Source: Pantoea agglomerans (GTDB taxonomy: Bacteria; Pseudomonadota; Gammaproteobacteria; Enterobacterales; Enterobacteriaceae). From it: a DNA stretch of 64,000 nucleotides. The position numbers and the translations under genes are program-made. The stretch lies in contig NZ_CP083809.1 of the NCBI RefSeq assembly GCF_020149765.1, positions 2,046,001-2,110,000 of the forward strand, given 5' to 3'. Shown piece by piece: positions 17,304-24,965 of this stretch (position 1 is the first letter of the stretch; every line of letters begins with the position of its first letter). The notes below the pieces were generated by a model, which worked only from the letters and a program-made list of their open reading frames with translations, had not been told where the DNA came from and made no database searches.

Positions 17304-18323
17304 TCAGCCCTGCCAGATCTGCCCCAGCACGCGCAGCCAGTTATCCGAGGCGAGCTTCTCCAGCCGATCCTGATCATAGCCCGCATCGCGCAATGCCGCG
17401 AACAGGCGCGGCAGTCCCGCCACATCTTTTAGCGCCTCTGGCACGGAGATGCCGTCAAAATCGGAGCCAAATCCCACACGATCGCTGCCCATGATCATTA
17501 TGAGTCTTTCATAGTGCCTGACGATATCGCCTAGCGGGGTGTCGCTGTCGCGCTTGCCGTCGGCGCGCAGAAACGCATTGCCGAAGTTAATGCCGACCAT
17601 GCCGCCGCTGTCGCGTATAGCGGCGAGCTGCGCATCGGTAAGGTTGCGCGGCTGGGCGCAAAGCGCATGGGCATTAGAGTGGGTCGCCACCAGCGGCGAG
17701 CGAGAGAGCGCGGCGGTATCCCAGAACGCTTTTTCGTTCATATGCGATACGTCGATCAGCATATTAAGCGCGTTGGCCTGTTTGATCAGCGCTTTGCCAG
17801 CGTCGGTCAGTCCCGGCCCGCTGTCCGGCGAGCCGGGAAAGCCGCCGGTCACGCCGACGCCGAAGCGGTTAGGCAGGTTCCAGAACGGGCCGATGCTGCG
17901 CACGCCCGCATCGTAAAACGCCTGCAGCTGTTCGCCCTCTTCATCCAGCGCATCTGCGCCTTCGATATGGGCCACCAGCGCCAGCACGCCTGCGTCACGG
18001 CAGAGGGCAATCTCGGCGGCGCTGCGGCACAGGCGCGCCCGGCCCTGCGACTGCTCAGCGATCTGCGTAAGAATAGCCAGCTGCTGCCACATAATCTCCA
18101 GCGGCTGCCAGGGCGCGTCGGCCAGGTGCGGCGCCGTCTGGGCGATATAAGCCTGCGGCGGTACGAAGATAGCGAACAGGCCGCCGAAAAGGCCGCCCTG
18201 CTGCATGCGCGGAAAATCGAGATGGCCGTGTTCAATGCCGTTAAAGAAGGCGTCGACTGGCGCGTCGCGGTGGTGCAGCCACAGCCTGAGCAGCAGATCG
18301 TTATGCCCATCAAAAGTTAACAT
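17304..18323 (-). CDS. Membrane dipeptidase (peptidase family M19)
   Basis: 339 aa. The N-terminal GHNDLLLRL gives the metal-binding pattern of renal-type dipeptidases; HIEGADAL supplies the bridging Glu, and DVSHMNEKAFWD and ATHSNAHAL supply further His ligands. These enzymes cleave dipeptides, including D-residue-containing ones. It is transcribed toward pqqA with a 148-bp gap. It could help clear residues around the PQQ precursor, but that is inference from position. No strong ribosome site is visible. Confidence 0.85.
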   Translation of the reverse strand: MLTFDGHNDLLLRLWLHHRDAPVDAFFNGIEHGHLDFPRMQQGGLFGGLFAIFVPPQAYIAQTAPHLADAPWQPLEIMWQQLAILTQIAEQSQGRARLCRSAAEIALCRDAGVLALVAHIEGADALDEEGEQLQAFYDAGVRSIGPFWNLPNRFGVGVTGGFPGSPDSGPGLTDAGKALIKQANALNMLIDVSHMNEKAFWDTAALSRSPLVATHSNAHALCAQPRNLTDAQLAAIRDSGGMVGINFGNAFLRADGKRDSDTPLGDIVRHYERLIMIMGSDRVGFGSDFDGISVPEALKDVAGLPRLFAALRDAGYDQDRLEKLASDNWLRVLGQIWQG

Positions 18324-18407
18324 CGGAGAAATAAGCGCTTAAAGAACTCAACATCGCGCTATGTTACGCGGCTGCGGGATAAACGCCAAATCAGAGGGCA
18401 CGAATGG

Positions 18408-18700
18408 TCACTCTGACTGCGGCTTAACCGAGAACTGGTCAAAAATCTTATAGGTGGCGACGTCAAACAGCGAAACTGCCTCGACTTCCGCCATCGGGAT
18501 CGGATGACGAAAATGCTGCAGGTTGAGCGGTTCGGAATCGGGGTGATGTTCTGCGCAAGGTAGAGTTCATAGTAGCGGTGCTGCTCGCAGAAGCGCAGCG
18601 TCTCTTTGTCGCGGTAGCCGCTGATATAGGGGATAAGCGCCAGATGCGGGGTTTGCGTATAGCACGACCATGATGACCAGCGGCCCCATGGCGCCTTCTT
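18408..18700 (-). pseudogene. Degraded gene remnant, family not recognised
   Basis: Reading minus-strand frames gives a protein-like run (TPHLALIPYISGYRDK through YYELYLAQNITP), then a +1/-1 frame change into SEPLNLQHFRHPIPMAEVE and VATYKIFDQFSVKPQSE before a stop at 18408. The two halves look like one domain broken by a frameshift, with no start codon at the 5' end. I cannot name the family. Confidence 0.4.
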
Positions 18701-18902
18701 AACCTTTTTGCGCCAGCTCTTCCATACGGGCGTGCATCGCTCTGCCTGCCTCCGGCTTATCCATATTCAGCCGGGCGTTGCCGTTAACGTCGAGGATCAG
18801 CTTGTTCTGACTGGTGTAATGCAAAACTTCATTAGTTAAGCCGCGCATAAACTTATCCGGCTCGGCGAACCATTTGCCCATCAGGGTTTTCAGCCTGTTC
18901 AT
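18699..18902 (-). CDS. Small hypothetical protein beside the gene remnant
   Basis: 67 aa from the ATG at 18902 (an upstream ATG at 18932 would add ten residues). It contains GKWFAEPDKFMRGLTNEVL and NKLILDVNGNARLN, which look like a structured small domain. It directly precedes the degraded gene on the same strand and may be the intact 5' part or a partner of that locus. No function assigned. Confidence 0.45.
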   Translation of the reverse strand: MNRLKTLMGKWFAEPDKFMRGLTNEVLHYTSQNKLILDVNGNARLNMDKPEAGRAMHARMEELAQKG

Positions 18903-19032
18903 CTCTGCTTCTCGCCTTTCCGCTGCGGTCATCTGTGTATGGGGCGCTCAGGTGAGTAAACGGCAGGCGCAGCGAACATTCCTTGTTCAGTTTTCTGCGC
19001 CGTTCTGTTTTTGCGCGCAACCGCACGCGGCA

Positions 19033-19965
19033 TTAACTGCCCTGCGCCACCTTTAGTCCGCGATAAAAGGTGGGCTGCACATCCAGGGTTTTCTGGATCA
19101 GGCCATATTTCTGATAAAAGTCGGCGGTCTCCTGCTGCTGGCGCACCGTATTGTCGTCGATACTCTGCCAGTGCGACTGGCGGCGCGAAAAGGACTTTTC
19201 TGCCGCGGCGGCCGGGAAACCGATAATCTTCGCCAGCGTCTGCGCGTAGTCGCCAACGTGACTGTTGGCCCAGCGATCCGCCGCCGCCAGCCGGTTGACG
19301 TAATCCTGCAGTGCGGCGCGTTTTTCGCGATCGCTGATGGCGGCGTCGGTGGCGGCCAGAAAGCTGTTGCCGGTCGAGAGCCCGACGCCGTTGACCAGCA
19401 CGCGGCCGCTCCGGGTCACTTCCGCCAGCGCGGTATAGGGATCCCAGGTTGCCCAGGCGTCTACCGCGCCGCTGGAGAGGGCAATACGCGCATCTGCAGG
19501 CTGTAAAAAGCGCCAGCTGACATCTTTATCGCTCAGACCCGCCTGCTCAAGGGTTTTTAGCGCCTGAAAATGGCCGATTGAGCCGCGTCCGGTAGCGATG
19601 CTTTTACCTTTCAAATCGGCGGCGGTTTTGATGGGCGAATCGGGCCGCACCAGCACCGCCAGTCCCGCAGGCACCGATTTACTGACCGCCACCGCTTTTA
19701 CCTGCGAACCGGCGGCCAGCGAAAAGAGCAGCGGTGCGTCGCCGATAATGCCCGCATCCACCGCGCCCGCATTGAGCGCCTCCGCCAGCGGCGCGGCGGC
19801 GGGAAACTCCGCCCACTCGATGCGGTAGCTCAGATTGTCGAGCTGATGCGCCGCCGTCATCTCGGCGCGCATATTGCCTTTCTGATCGGCGATGCGCAGC
19901 GTGACGGCCTGCGCGGAGGGGACGCTGACCAGCGCAAGCACAATATAAAAAGCGGGATATTTCAT
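19033..19965 (-). CDS. Sulfonate/taurine-type ABC transporter substrate-binding protein
   Basis: 310 aa from the ATG at 19965 with AGGAG upstream; the longer frame to 20055 lacks a ribosome site. A Sec signal peptide ends near AQA (residue 19). The mature protein has the SsuA/NrtA landmarks: LRIADQKGN, LNAGAVDAGIIGDAP, LKGKSIATGRGSIGHFQAL and SGAVDAWATWDPY. It would capture an aliphatic sulfonate or related anion. No permease or ATPase gene adjoins it, so it must work with components encoded elsewhere. Confidence 0.85.
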   Translation of the reverse strand: MKYPAFYIVLALVSVPSAQAVTLRIADQKGNMRAEMTAAHQLDNLSYRIEWAEFPAAAPLAEALNAGAVDAGIIGDAPLLFSLAAGSQVKAVAVSKSVPAGLAVLVRPDSPIKTAADLKGKSIATGRGSIGHFQALKTLEQAGLSDKDVSWRFLQPADARIALSSGAVDAWATWDPYTALAEVTRSGRVLVNGVGLSTGNSFLAATDAAISDREKRAALQDYVNRLAAADRWANSHVGDYAQTLAKIIGFPAAAAEKSFSRRQSHWQSIDDNTVRQQQETADFYQKYGLIQKTLDVQPTFYRGLKVAQGS

Positions 19966-20149
19966 CGGGTTTTCTCCTGGCGCAAAAACCCAGAGTAAAC
20001 CGGGCGTTGAAAAACGCCGATGCCGATTCCGCATGAGGATAGCCGCGAGGCGCATAACGCTGTCGCCTTTGCGCCATCAGTTGTCACTTTTGCGCGCGCC
20101 GCAAGCGCGTGCGCCGCGGCAGACTGAACGGACTTAATCAGGAGGCTTT

Positions 20150-21862
20150 ATGTTGACGCAACCCGCCGAGAAATACCGTGCTTTTCCCGTTATCGCCCTG
20201 CCCGATCGCCAGTGGCCCAGCCGCCAGCTGACCGTCGCACCGCGCTGGCTTTCCACCGATTTACGTGACGGCAATCAGGCGCTGGCCGAACCGATGGACG
20301 CGGAACGCAAGCTGGCGTTCTGGGACCTGCTGCTGGCCTGCGGCTTTAAGGAGATTGAGGTTGCCTTTCCCGCCGCCTCGCAGACAGATTTTCAGTTTTG
20401 GCGCCAGCTAATCGAACAGCAGCGCATTCCCGGCGATGTCACCATTCAGGTGCTGACGCAGGCGCGCGAGGCGCTGATTAGCCGCACCTTTGAGGCGTTG
20501 CAGGATGCGCCGCGCGCGATCCTGCATCTCTACACCGCCACGGCACCGCTGTTTCGTGAACGGGTGTTCAACCAGAGCAAGGCGGAGATCGTTGCGCTGG
20601 CCTGCGCAGCCGCGCGTCAGATCCGTGACGGCTGCGAGGCGCGTCCGGAAACGCACTGGACCTTTGAATATTCGCCTGAAACCTTCTGCTTTACCGAGCC
20701 GGAGTTTGCGCTGGCAATCTGTGAGGCGGTGGCGGATATCTGGCGGCCCTGCGCCGCGCGCCCGATGATTATCAATTTGCCCGCCACCGTTGAGGTCAAC
20801 ACGCCCAACGTTTATGCCGATCAGATCGAATATTTTTGCCGTCATTTCAGCCGTCGCGATGCCGTCTGCATCAGCGTGCATCCGCATAACGATCGCGGCA
20901 CCGGTACCGCCTGCGCGGAACTGGCGCTGCTGGCAGGCGCCGATCGCGTTGAAGGCTGTCTGTTTGGCAACGGCGAGCGCACCGGCAACGTCGATATTGT
21001 CACGCTGGCCCTTAATCTCTACAGCCAGGGCGTTGCGCCACAACTCGATTTCAGCGATATCAACAGGGTGATCGAGGTGGTGACCCGCTGCAATCAGCTG
21101 CCGGTACACCCTCGCCATCCCTATGCCGGCGAGCTGGTGTTTACCGCCTTTTCCGGCTCGCATCAGGATGCGATTCGCAAAGGCTTTGCCATCCGCCAGC
21201 AGCAGCAGGAAAAGATCTGGCAGATGCCCTATCTGCCGCTCGATCCCGCCGATATTGGCTGTAGCTACGAGGCGGTTATCCGCGTCAACAGCCAGTCGGG
21301 TAAAAGCGGCGCCGCCTGGCTGCTGGAGCAGAATCACGGGCTGAGGCTGCCGCGCGCGCTGATGCAGGATTTCAGCCTGCATATTCAGCATGAAACGGAC
21401 CGAGACGGCAAAGAGATGACGCAGCGCGCTGTCTGGCAGCGTTTTTGTCTGCACTACGGCGTAGAAGAGCCCAGGCTGAAGCTGATGAACGCAGAAAGCC
21501 ACAGCGATGGCGATCTCACGCAGCTGGAGGTCAGCCTCTCTCTGAGCGTCGGCACACGCCGCCTGCGCGGCCGCGGCAACGGACTGCTGTCAGCGGCGAT
21601 TGACGCGCTGCAGCATGCGCTGGGGCTAAGCCTGACCATTGAGGATTATCATGAGCATACCCTGGGCAAACGCAGCGATAGCCGATCGGTCGCCTATCTC
21701 TGCTGCCTGGACGCTCAGGGCAAGCGCACCTGGGGCGTGAGCATCGACAGCGATATCGCCCGCGCCTCGCTCCAGGCGCTGTTTAACGCAGCGGCGGCTT
21801 TTCTTCCGCCGCAAACCAGGCTGCCGGGGCAACGCCCAGCAGACGACGAAACATCGCGCTAA
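20150..21862 (+). CDS. leuA: 2-isopropylmalate synthase, long LeuA type
   Basis: 570 aa with AGGAGG 7 bp before ATG. RWLSTDLRDGNQAL is the DRE-TIM catalytic motif with the metal-binding Asp; HPHNDRGTG and GNGERTGNVD are the other two family blocks. The C-terminal region resembles the LeuA regulatory dimer domain (LSVGTRRLRGRGNG). It condenses acetyl-CoA with 2-oxoisovalerate. It is isolated from leuBCD, so it may be an accessory copy or serve a different 2-oxo acid. Its last 80 bp overlap the convergent AraC gene. Confidence 0.85.
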   Translation: MLTQPAEKYRAFPVIALPDRQWPSRQLTVAPRWLSTDLRDGNQALAEPMDAERKLAFWDLLLACGFKEIEVAFPAASQTDFQFWRQLIEQQRIPGDVTIQVLTQAREALISRTFEALQDAPRAILHLYTATAPLFRERVFNQSKAEIVALACAAARQIRDGCEARPETHWTFEYSPETFCFTEPEFALAICEAVADIWRPCAARPMIINLPATVEVNTPNVYADQIEYFCRHFSRRDAVCISVHPHNDRGTGTACAELALLAGADRVEGCLFGNGERTGNVDIVTLALNLYSQGVAPQLDFSDINRVIEVVTRCNQLPVHPRHPYAGELVFTAFSGSHQDAIRKGFAIRQQQQEKIWQMPYLPLDPADIGCSYEAVIRVNSQSGKSGAAWLLEQNHGLRLPRALMQDFSLHIQHETDRDGKEMTQRAVWQRFCLHYGVEEPRLKLMNAESHSDGDLTQLEVSLSLSVGTRRLRGRGNGLLSAAIDALQHALGLSLTIEDYHEHTLGKRSDSRSVAYLCCLDAQGKRTWGVSIDSDIARASLQALFNAAAAFLPPQTRLPGQRPADDETSR

Positions 21863-22565
21863 AAGCGCTCGGGCTTTCATAGCCGAGATCGAGCGCCACG
21901 CTCAGCACCGGCTCGCCCTGCGCCAGCCGCGTCAGGGCGATAGCAAGCCGCGCGCGCCGTACCCAGTCGCTAAAATGCAGGCCGGTCTCGCATAAAAAAT
22001 GGCGCGCTAAGGTGCGACCCGAAAGGTTTAGCTGCCGCGCCGCGCCCTCCAGCGTCCAGCAGTCGCCCGGCGACTGCTGAATAGCGCGGCAGAGCTTTTG
22101 CAGACGCACACTCTGCGGCTCCGGCAGATTAAACGGCAGCACGTCCATGCAGCGCAGCTCATCCAGAATCAATTCATAGATGCGCTCGCTGCGGCTGCCG
22201 GGCAGATAATTTTCCGGAAGCTGCAGCGAACTCACAATCAGTTCGCGCAGCAGCGGCGAAATCTGCACAACCTGACAGCCAGCGGGCAGATCGGCGCGCG
22301 CCAGCGGATCGACGAACAGCGTGCGCGCGGCGACCTTACCGGTTATCTGCAGCGCATGGCGGGTAAAGGCAGGCAGCCAGACGCCGCGGCTCGGCGGCAC
22401 GATCCAGCTGCCCTGCGCGGTATCGACGCGCACGACGCCGCTCAGGGTGTGGATCAGCTGCGCGCAGCTATGATGGTGCCAGGGTTCGCTGTCACCGTGC
22501 GCGTAATCATGCGCATAAGGCACCAGCGGCCGGGTGGCAAAATCAAAAGTCAGCCGCGCCGACAT
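21783..22565 (-). CDS. AraC-family transcriptional regulator
   Basis: 260 aa. The N-terminal cupin-like sensor contains EPWHHHSCAQLIHTLSGVVRV and WIVPPSRGVWLPA; the C-terminal double helix-turn-helix reads GAARQLNLSGRTLARHF and SVALDLGYESPSAFSAMFRR. Such proteins usually control one neighbouring gene. It lies convergent to leuA with an 80-bp coding overlap and 2 bp downstream of the dehydrogenase gene on the same strand, which is the most likely operon partner. Confidence 0.9.
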   Translation of the reverse strand: MSARLTFDFATRPLVPYAHDYAHGDSEPWHHHSCAQLIHTLSGVVRVDTAQGSWIVPPSRGVWLPAFTRHALQITGKVAARTLFVDPLARADLPAGCQVVQISPLLRELIVSSLQLPENYLPGSRSERIYELILDELRCMDVLPFNLPEPQSVRLQKLCRAIQQSPGDCWTLEGAARQLNLSGRTLARHFLCETGLHFSDWVRRARLAIALTRLAQGEPVLSVALDLGYESPSAFSAMFRRLLGVAPAAWFAAEEKPPLR

Positions 22566-22567
22566 CG

Positions 22568-23431
22568 TTACCCCTTCAGATAGTGATGAATCGACGCCAG
22601 ATCTTTCTCGCCGTAGCCGGCGTCTACCGCCTGCTGCCAGAGTTCAGCGATCTGCTCCAGCGCGGGCAGCTTCGCGTCGCCCTTCGCCTCTAACGCCAGC
22701 TTCGCATCTTTCAGCGCCCATACCAGGCTCATCTGCGGGGTAAAATCTTCACTGGCGATCATCGCGAGCTTCCCTTTGGCGTAGGGCGCCGCCAGCGGAC
22801 CGCCCTCCAGCACCTTCCAGAGATCGTCGGTGGTAAAGCCAAACTCCTCCGCCAGGCGCGTGCTCTCCGCCAGGCTCTGCATCAGGCCGATCAGCCAGCT
22901 GTTAACGACCAGCTTCATGCGCGACGATTTGCCCGCCTCGCCCAGCCACTGGGTGCCTTTGCCAATCGCGGCGAAGACCTTTTCTGCCGCCTGAGCGCGC
23001 GTCTGGTCGCCGCTGGCCATCACCAGGATCTGCGCATTTTCCGCTGGCGCTTTGGTGCCGGAAACCGGCGCGTCGATAAACAGCACGTCCGGGCGCGCTG
23101 ATGCAAACCAGGCGATCAGGGCGTCGGTTTTCTCAACGCCGATAGTGCCCATCTGCGCCAGGGTCGCGCCCTGCTTCAGCGCCTCTTTCACCTGATGAAG
23201 CGTCTTTTCCGTGGTGTCGCCGTCGGAGAGCATGGCGATGACCACGTCAGCGGCCTGCACTGCCTCTGCCGGGCTGTCACACAGCGTCAGGCCGGAGGCG
23301 ACCAGATCTTCGCCGCGCGCCCGCGTGCGGTTCCAGCCATAGACGGTGAAGCCCTTTTTCAGCAGGTTGGCGGCAAAAGCGTGCCCCATGGCACCTAAAC
23401 CCAATACGGCGACGGCCGGTTGTTGACTCAT
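22568..23431 (-). CDS. NAD(P)-dependent beta-hydroxyacid dehydrogenase (3-hydroxyisobutyrate dehydrogenase family)
   Basis: 287 aa from the ATG at 23431, 7 bp after GAGG; in-frame ATGs further up sit on the ribosome site. The Rossmann motif GLGAMG is at residues 9-14, DAPVSGTKAPAE is the substrate-binding signature, and KLVVNSW includes the catalytic Lys. It oxidises a 3-hydroxy acid or reduces a semialdehyde. It probably shares a transcript with the AraC gene 2 bp downstream. Confidence 0.85.
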   Translation of the reverse strand: MSQQPAVAVLGLGAMGHAFAANLLKKGFTVYGWNRTRARGEDLVASGLTLCDSPAEAVQAADVVIAMLSDGDTTEKTLHQVKEALKQGATLAQMGTIGVEKTDALIAWFASARPDVLFIDAPVSGTKAPAENAQILVMASGDQTRAQAAEKVFAAIGKGTQWLGEAGKSSRMKLVVNSWLIGLMQSLAESTRLAEEFGFTTDDLWKVLEGGPLAAPYAKGKLAMIASEDFTPQMSLVWALKDAKLALEAKGDAKLPALEQIAELWQQAVDAGYGEKDLASIHHYLKG

Positions 23432-23638
23432 ACGCATTCCTCTGGTTATCCGTGAACTAAGCATTTAACACTGAAGGGAAAGTCACTAAAAATCCAGCCG
23501 GGAAAACATTTTTCGACGCTGAATTTCGCATAAATCGACCTTATTATTTACGCTTTTCAAATAATCGTAAAAACCCGTAACATACGCGCACAATGTGCCA
23601 TCTGGTTCATTTCATCTCTTTATGACGGTCTTTCATTT

Positions 23639-23905
23639 ATGAAAATTGCATCACTGCGTCAGGCCAGCCTGCTGCTGCCTGCCATGCTGCCGCTGCCGCT
23701 GCTGGCGGCGAACGATACCGGCAGCGCGACCATGGTCGTCAGCGCCGCGCCGGCGCAAACCGGCCTCTCTGAACTCGATACGCCCGCTGCGGTCAGCGTG
23801 GTGACCGGCGAGGATATGCGGCAGGCGGCCCCGCGCGTCAATCTGTCGGAAAATCTCGGCAGCGTGCCCGGCCTGCAGATCCAGAACCGACAGAGTTATG
23901 AATAG
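23639..23905 (+). pseudogene. TonB-dependent receptor, truncated after 88 codons at the prophage junction
   Basis: The first 88 residues are a signal peptide (ending LLAAN) and the start of a TonB-dependent receptor plug domain: ELDTPAAVSVVTGEDMRQ and then SVPGLQIQNRQ. Full members are about 600-750 aa, but here a stop follows NRQSYE and the next DNA is non-coding, then phage-like. The gene was most likely cut by prophage insertion, with the remainder expected beyond the right end of the prophage. Confidence 0.75.
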
Positions 23906-23910
23906 AGACG
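23876..23910. other. Probable left attachment junction (attL)
   Basis: Receptor-like coding sequence stops making sense at about 23895-23905, and everything to the right follows lambdoid prophage order. The core cannot be defined because the right junction is outside the window. Confidence 0.45.
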
Positions 23911-24003
23911 GCAAAGTTATGCCTTTCTTTGGCTGCAGGCATGGCTAATATCAAGTTTTCCTGCGTTTTATCAGGATGACCTAATATGAGTCATGGTGAA
24001 TCA

Positions 24004-24026
24004 TGTACTCATTTCTGTACTCATTT
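24004..24026. repeat. Tandem TGTACTCATT repeats, possible integrase arm sites
   Basis: TGTACTCATT occurs twice, 13 bp apart (24004-24013 and 24017-24026), about 100 bp inside the junction. Short direct repeats of this kind next to attL commonly are integrase arm-binding sites. The assignment rests on position only. Confidence 0.4.
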
Positions 24027-24044
24027 TACTTTGGCTTTTTGAGG

Positions 24045-24050
24045 TATAAT
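24045..24050 (+). promoter_or_regulatory. -10 element of the prophage pqqA promoter
   Basis: A perfect TATAAT lies 34 bp before the pqqA start. No good -35 is seen at 16-18 bp; TTTACT is 14 bp upstream. The promoter is plausible but weakly defined. Confidence 0.45.
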
Positions 24051-24084
24051 TGAGTGGTGTTTAACGCTTCAGGAGGGAATTACT

Positions 24085-24156
24085 ATGTGGAAGAAGCCAG
24101 AATTTGTTGATCTGCGCCTCGGTCTGGAAGTGACTCTGTACATTTCTAACCGTTAA
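24085..24156 (+). CDS. pqqA: Second pqqA, prophage-borne PQQ precursor peptide
   Basis: 24 codons giving exactly the host PqqA peptide (23 aa, EVTLY core intact). Compared with the operon copy at 17084-17155, ten bases differ and all changes are synonymous (for example TTA/CTG, ACG/ACT, ATC/ATT). The gene has a strong AGGAGG, an upstream TATAAT and a terminator, so it looks functional and independently expressed. It lies about 180 bp inside the prophage junction and reads toward the convergent UmuD-like gene. The peptide would feed the host PqqB-F enzymes. Confidence 0.92.
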   Translation: MWKKPEFVDLRLGLEVTLYISNR

Positions 24157-24161
24157 TGAAG

Positions 24162-24191
24162 ATGCCCGCAACTGTGCGGGCATTTTTTTTA
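24162..24191 (+). terminator. Rho-independent terminator of the prophage pqqA
   Basis: ATGCCCGCA-ACTG-TGCGGGCAT (9-bp stem) followed by seven or more T. The stem resembles the host pqqA-pqqB hairpin, but the T-run is longer, making it a full terminator. Its T-run overlaps the stop codon of the convergent UmuD-like gene. Confidence 0.9.
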
Positions 24192-24509
24192 CATTGGGCT
24201 GTCATCATGCCACACACGCATGACTTCATACGTTACCTTTCCGAGCACAAGCACACCTTCCAGTTCTTCGCCGGCGATGCGCTGCCCTTCATCCGTGATG
24301 ATACAGTTCTCGCCTGTTCTGGCTACAAGAGACACACCCTCATGCATAAGCGCGATTTTATCACCACGGCTTATGCGTGCAGACCTATCTACCACCAGAA
24401 GCCCCTCTTCTCGCCCGATAAAGAGGGTTGAGCCGGGATTATGCACAATGAGATCGTTAACGGTGAGTCGGCGCTCAATGTAATCTTGTGCTGGAGACTG
24501 GAAGCCCAT
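24189..24509 (-). CDS. UmuD/HumD-like protein lacking protease residues
   Basis: 106 aa from the ATG at 24509. The start MGFQSPAQDYIERRLTVNDL and the later EGLLVVDRSARISRGD match the UmuD N-terminus and the S24 peptidase core, and the size is that of a processed UmuD-like or phage HumD protein. The GDSM nucleophile loop and the catalytic Lys segment are missing or replaced, so it should not self-cleave. It could bind UmuC or LexA partners and modulate the SOS response. ATGA overlap couples it to the upstream gene, and a LexA box heads the pair. Confidence 0.7.
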   Translation of the reverse strand: MGFQSPAQDYIERRLTVNDLIVHNPGSTLFIGREEGLLVVDRSARISRGDKIALMHEGVSLVARTGENCIITDEGQRIAGEELEGVLVLGKVTYEVMRVWHDDSPM

Positions 24510-24748
24510 CAGATCACATAGCCCATGTTTCGCAGCGCCCACGTTTTGTTGGCGCCCCCATCAGTGACCAGTTCAAAGAAAAATGACTGGTAGCGCTTAA
24601 TCCACCGGTTGCACTCTTCGAGCGGCCAGTGGTGATTGTACTTTTCGAGCGCTATTCGAAAGTCTTCGGTAGTGACTAATCGACGATTTTTAGCGTCTAA
24701 CTTAATCGCTTCTTTGAAAGCCGCTGTGATCTCATAATCGCGTGGCAT
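24509..24748 (-). CDS. Phage hypothetical protein, SOS-controlled partner of the UmuD-like gene
   Basis: 79 aa from the ATG at 24748 with GAGGG about 5 bp upstream. The sequence MPRDYEITAAFKEAIKL, then EKYNHHWPLEECNRWIKRYQ, is a compact helical protein I know only as phage-associated. It is the first gene of a two-gene unit whose stop overlaps the next start, and a LexA box lies 22 bp upstream. No function assigned. Confidence 0.7.
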   Translation of the reverse strand: MPRDYEITAAFKEAIKLDAKNRRLVTTEDFRIALEKYNHHWPLEECNRWIKRYQSFFFELVTDGGANKTWALRNMGYVI

Positions 24749-24769
24749 GGTGACCCTCACACAAAATAA

Positions 24770-24785
24770 CTGTATATAAATACAG
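24770..24785. promoter_or_regulatory. LexA (SOS) box
   Basis: CTGTATATAAATACAG has perfect CTG/CAG ends and an AT-rich 10-bp core, matching the LexA consensus CTG-N10-CAG. It lies 22 bp upstream of the two-gene UmuD-like unit. Confidence 0.9.
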
Positions 24786-24965
24786 TAATATTGAGGTGTG
24801 TTTTTGGCAAGCCGCTTCGTTTCGTTTTTTTTTGTAAAGCTTAGGTTGGAGACGAGGAGTTTATGGCTGTACCAGACGCGAGTGGGTAAGTTTTATTCAA
24901 CAAGGCCTACTCCTTAGCCAGCTCAGATCGGCCCGGTATACCTCTGTCCCGTCGCCAAGGCTTTT

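Noticed and set aside
20408..21502. 364-codon open frame on - strand
   Set aside because: Antisense of leuA; no recognisable protein features.
24863..24889. Eight-codon frame (MAVPDASG) after a strong AGGAG
   Set aside because: Too short to support; could be a leader but nothing suitable lies downstream on that strand.
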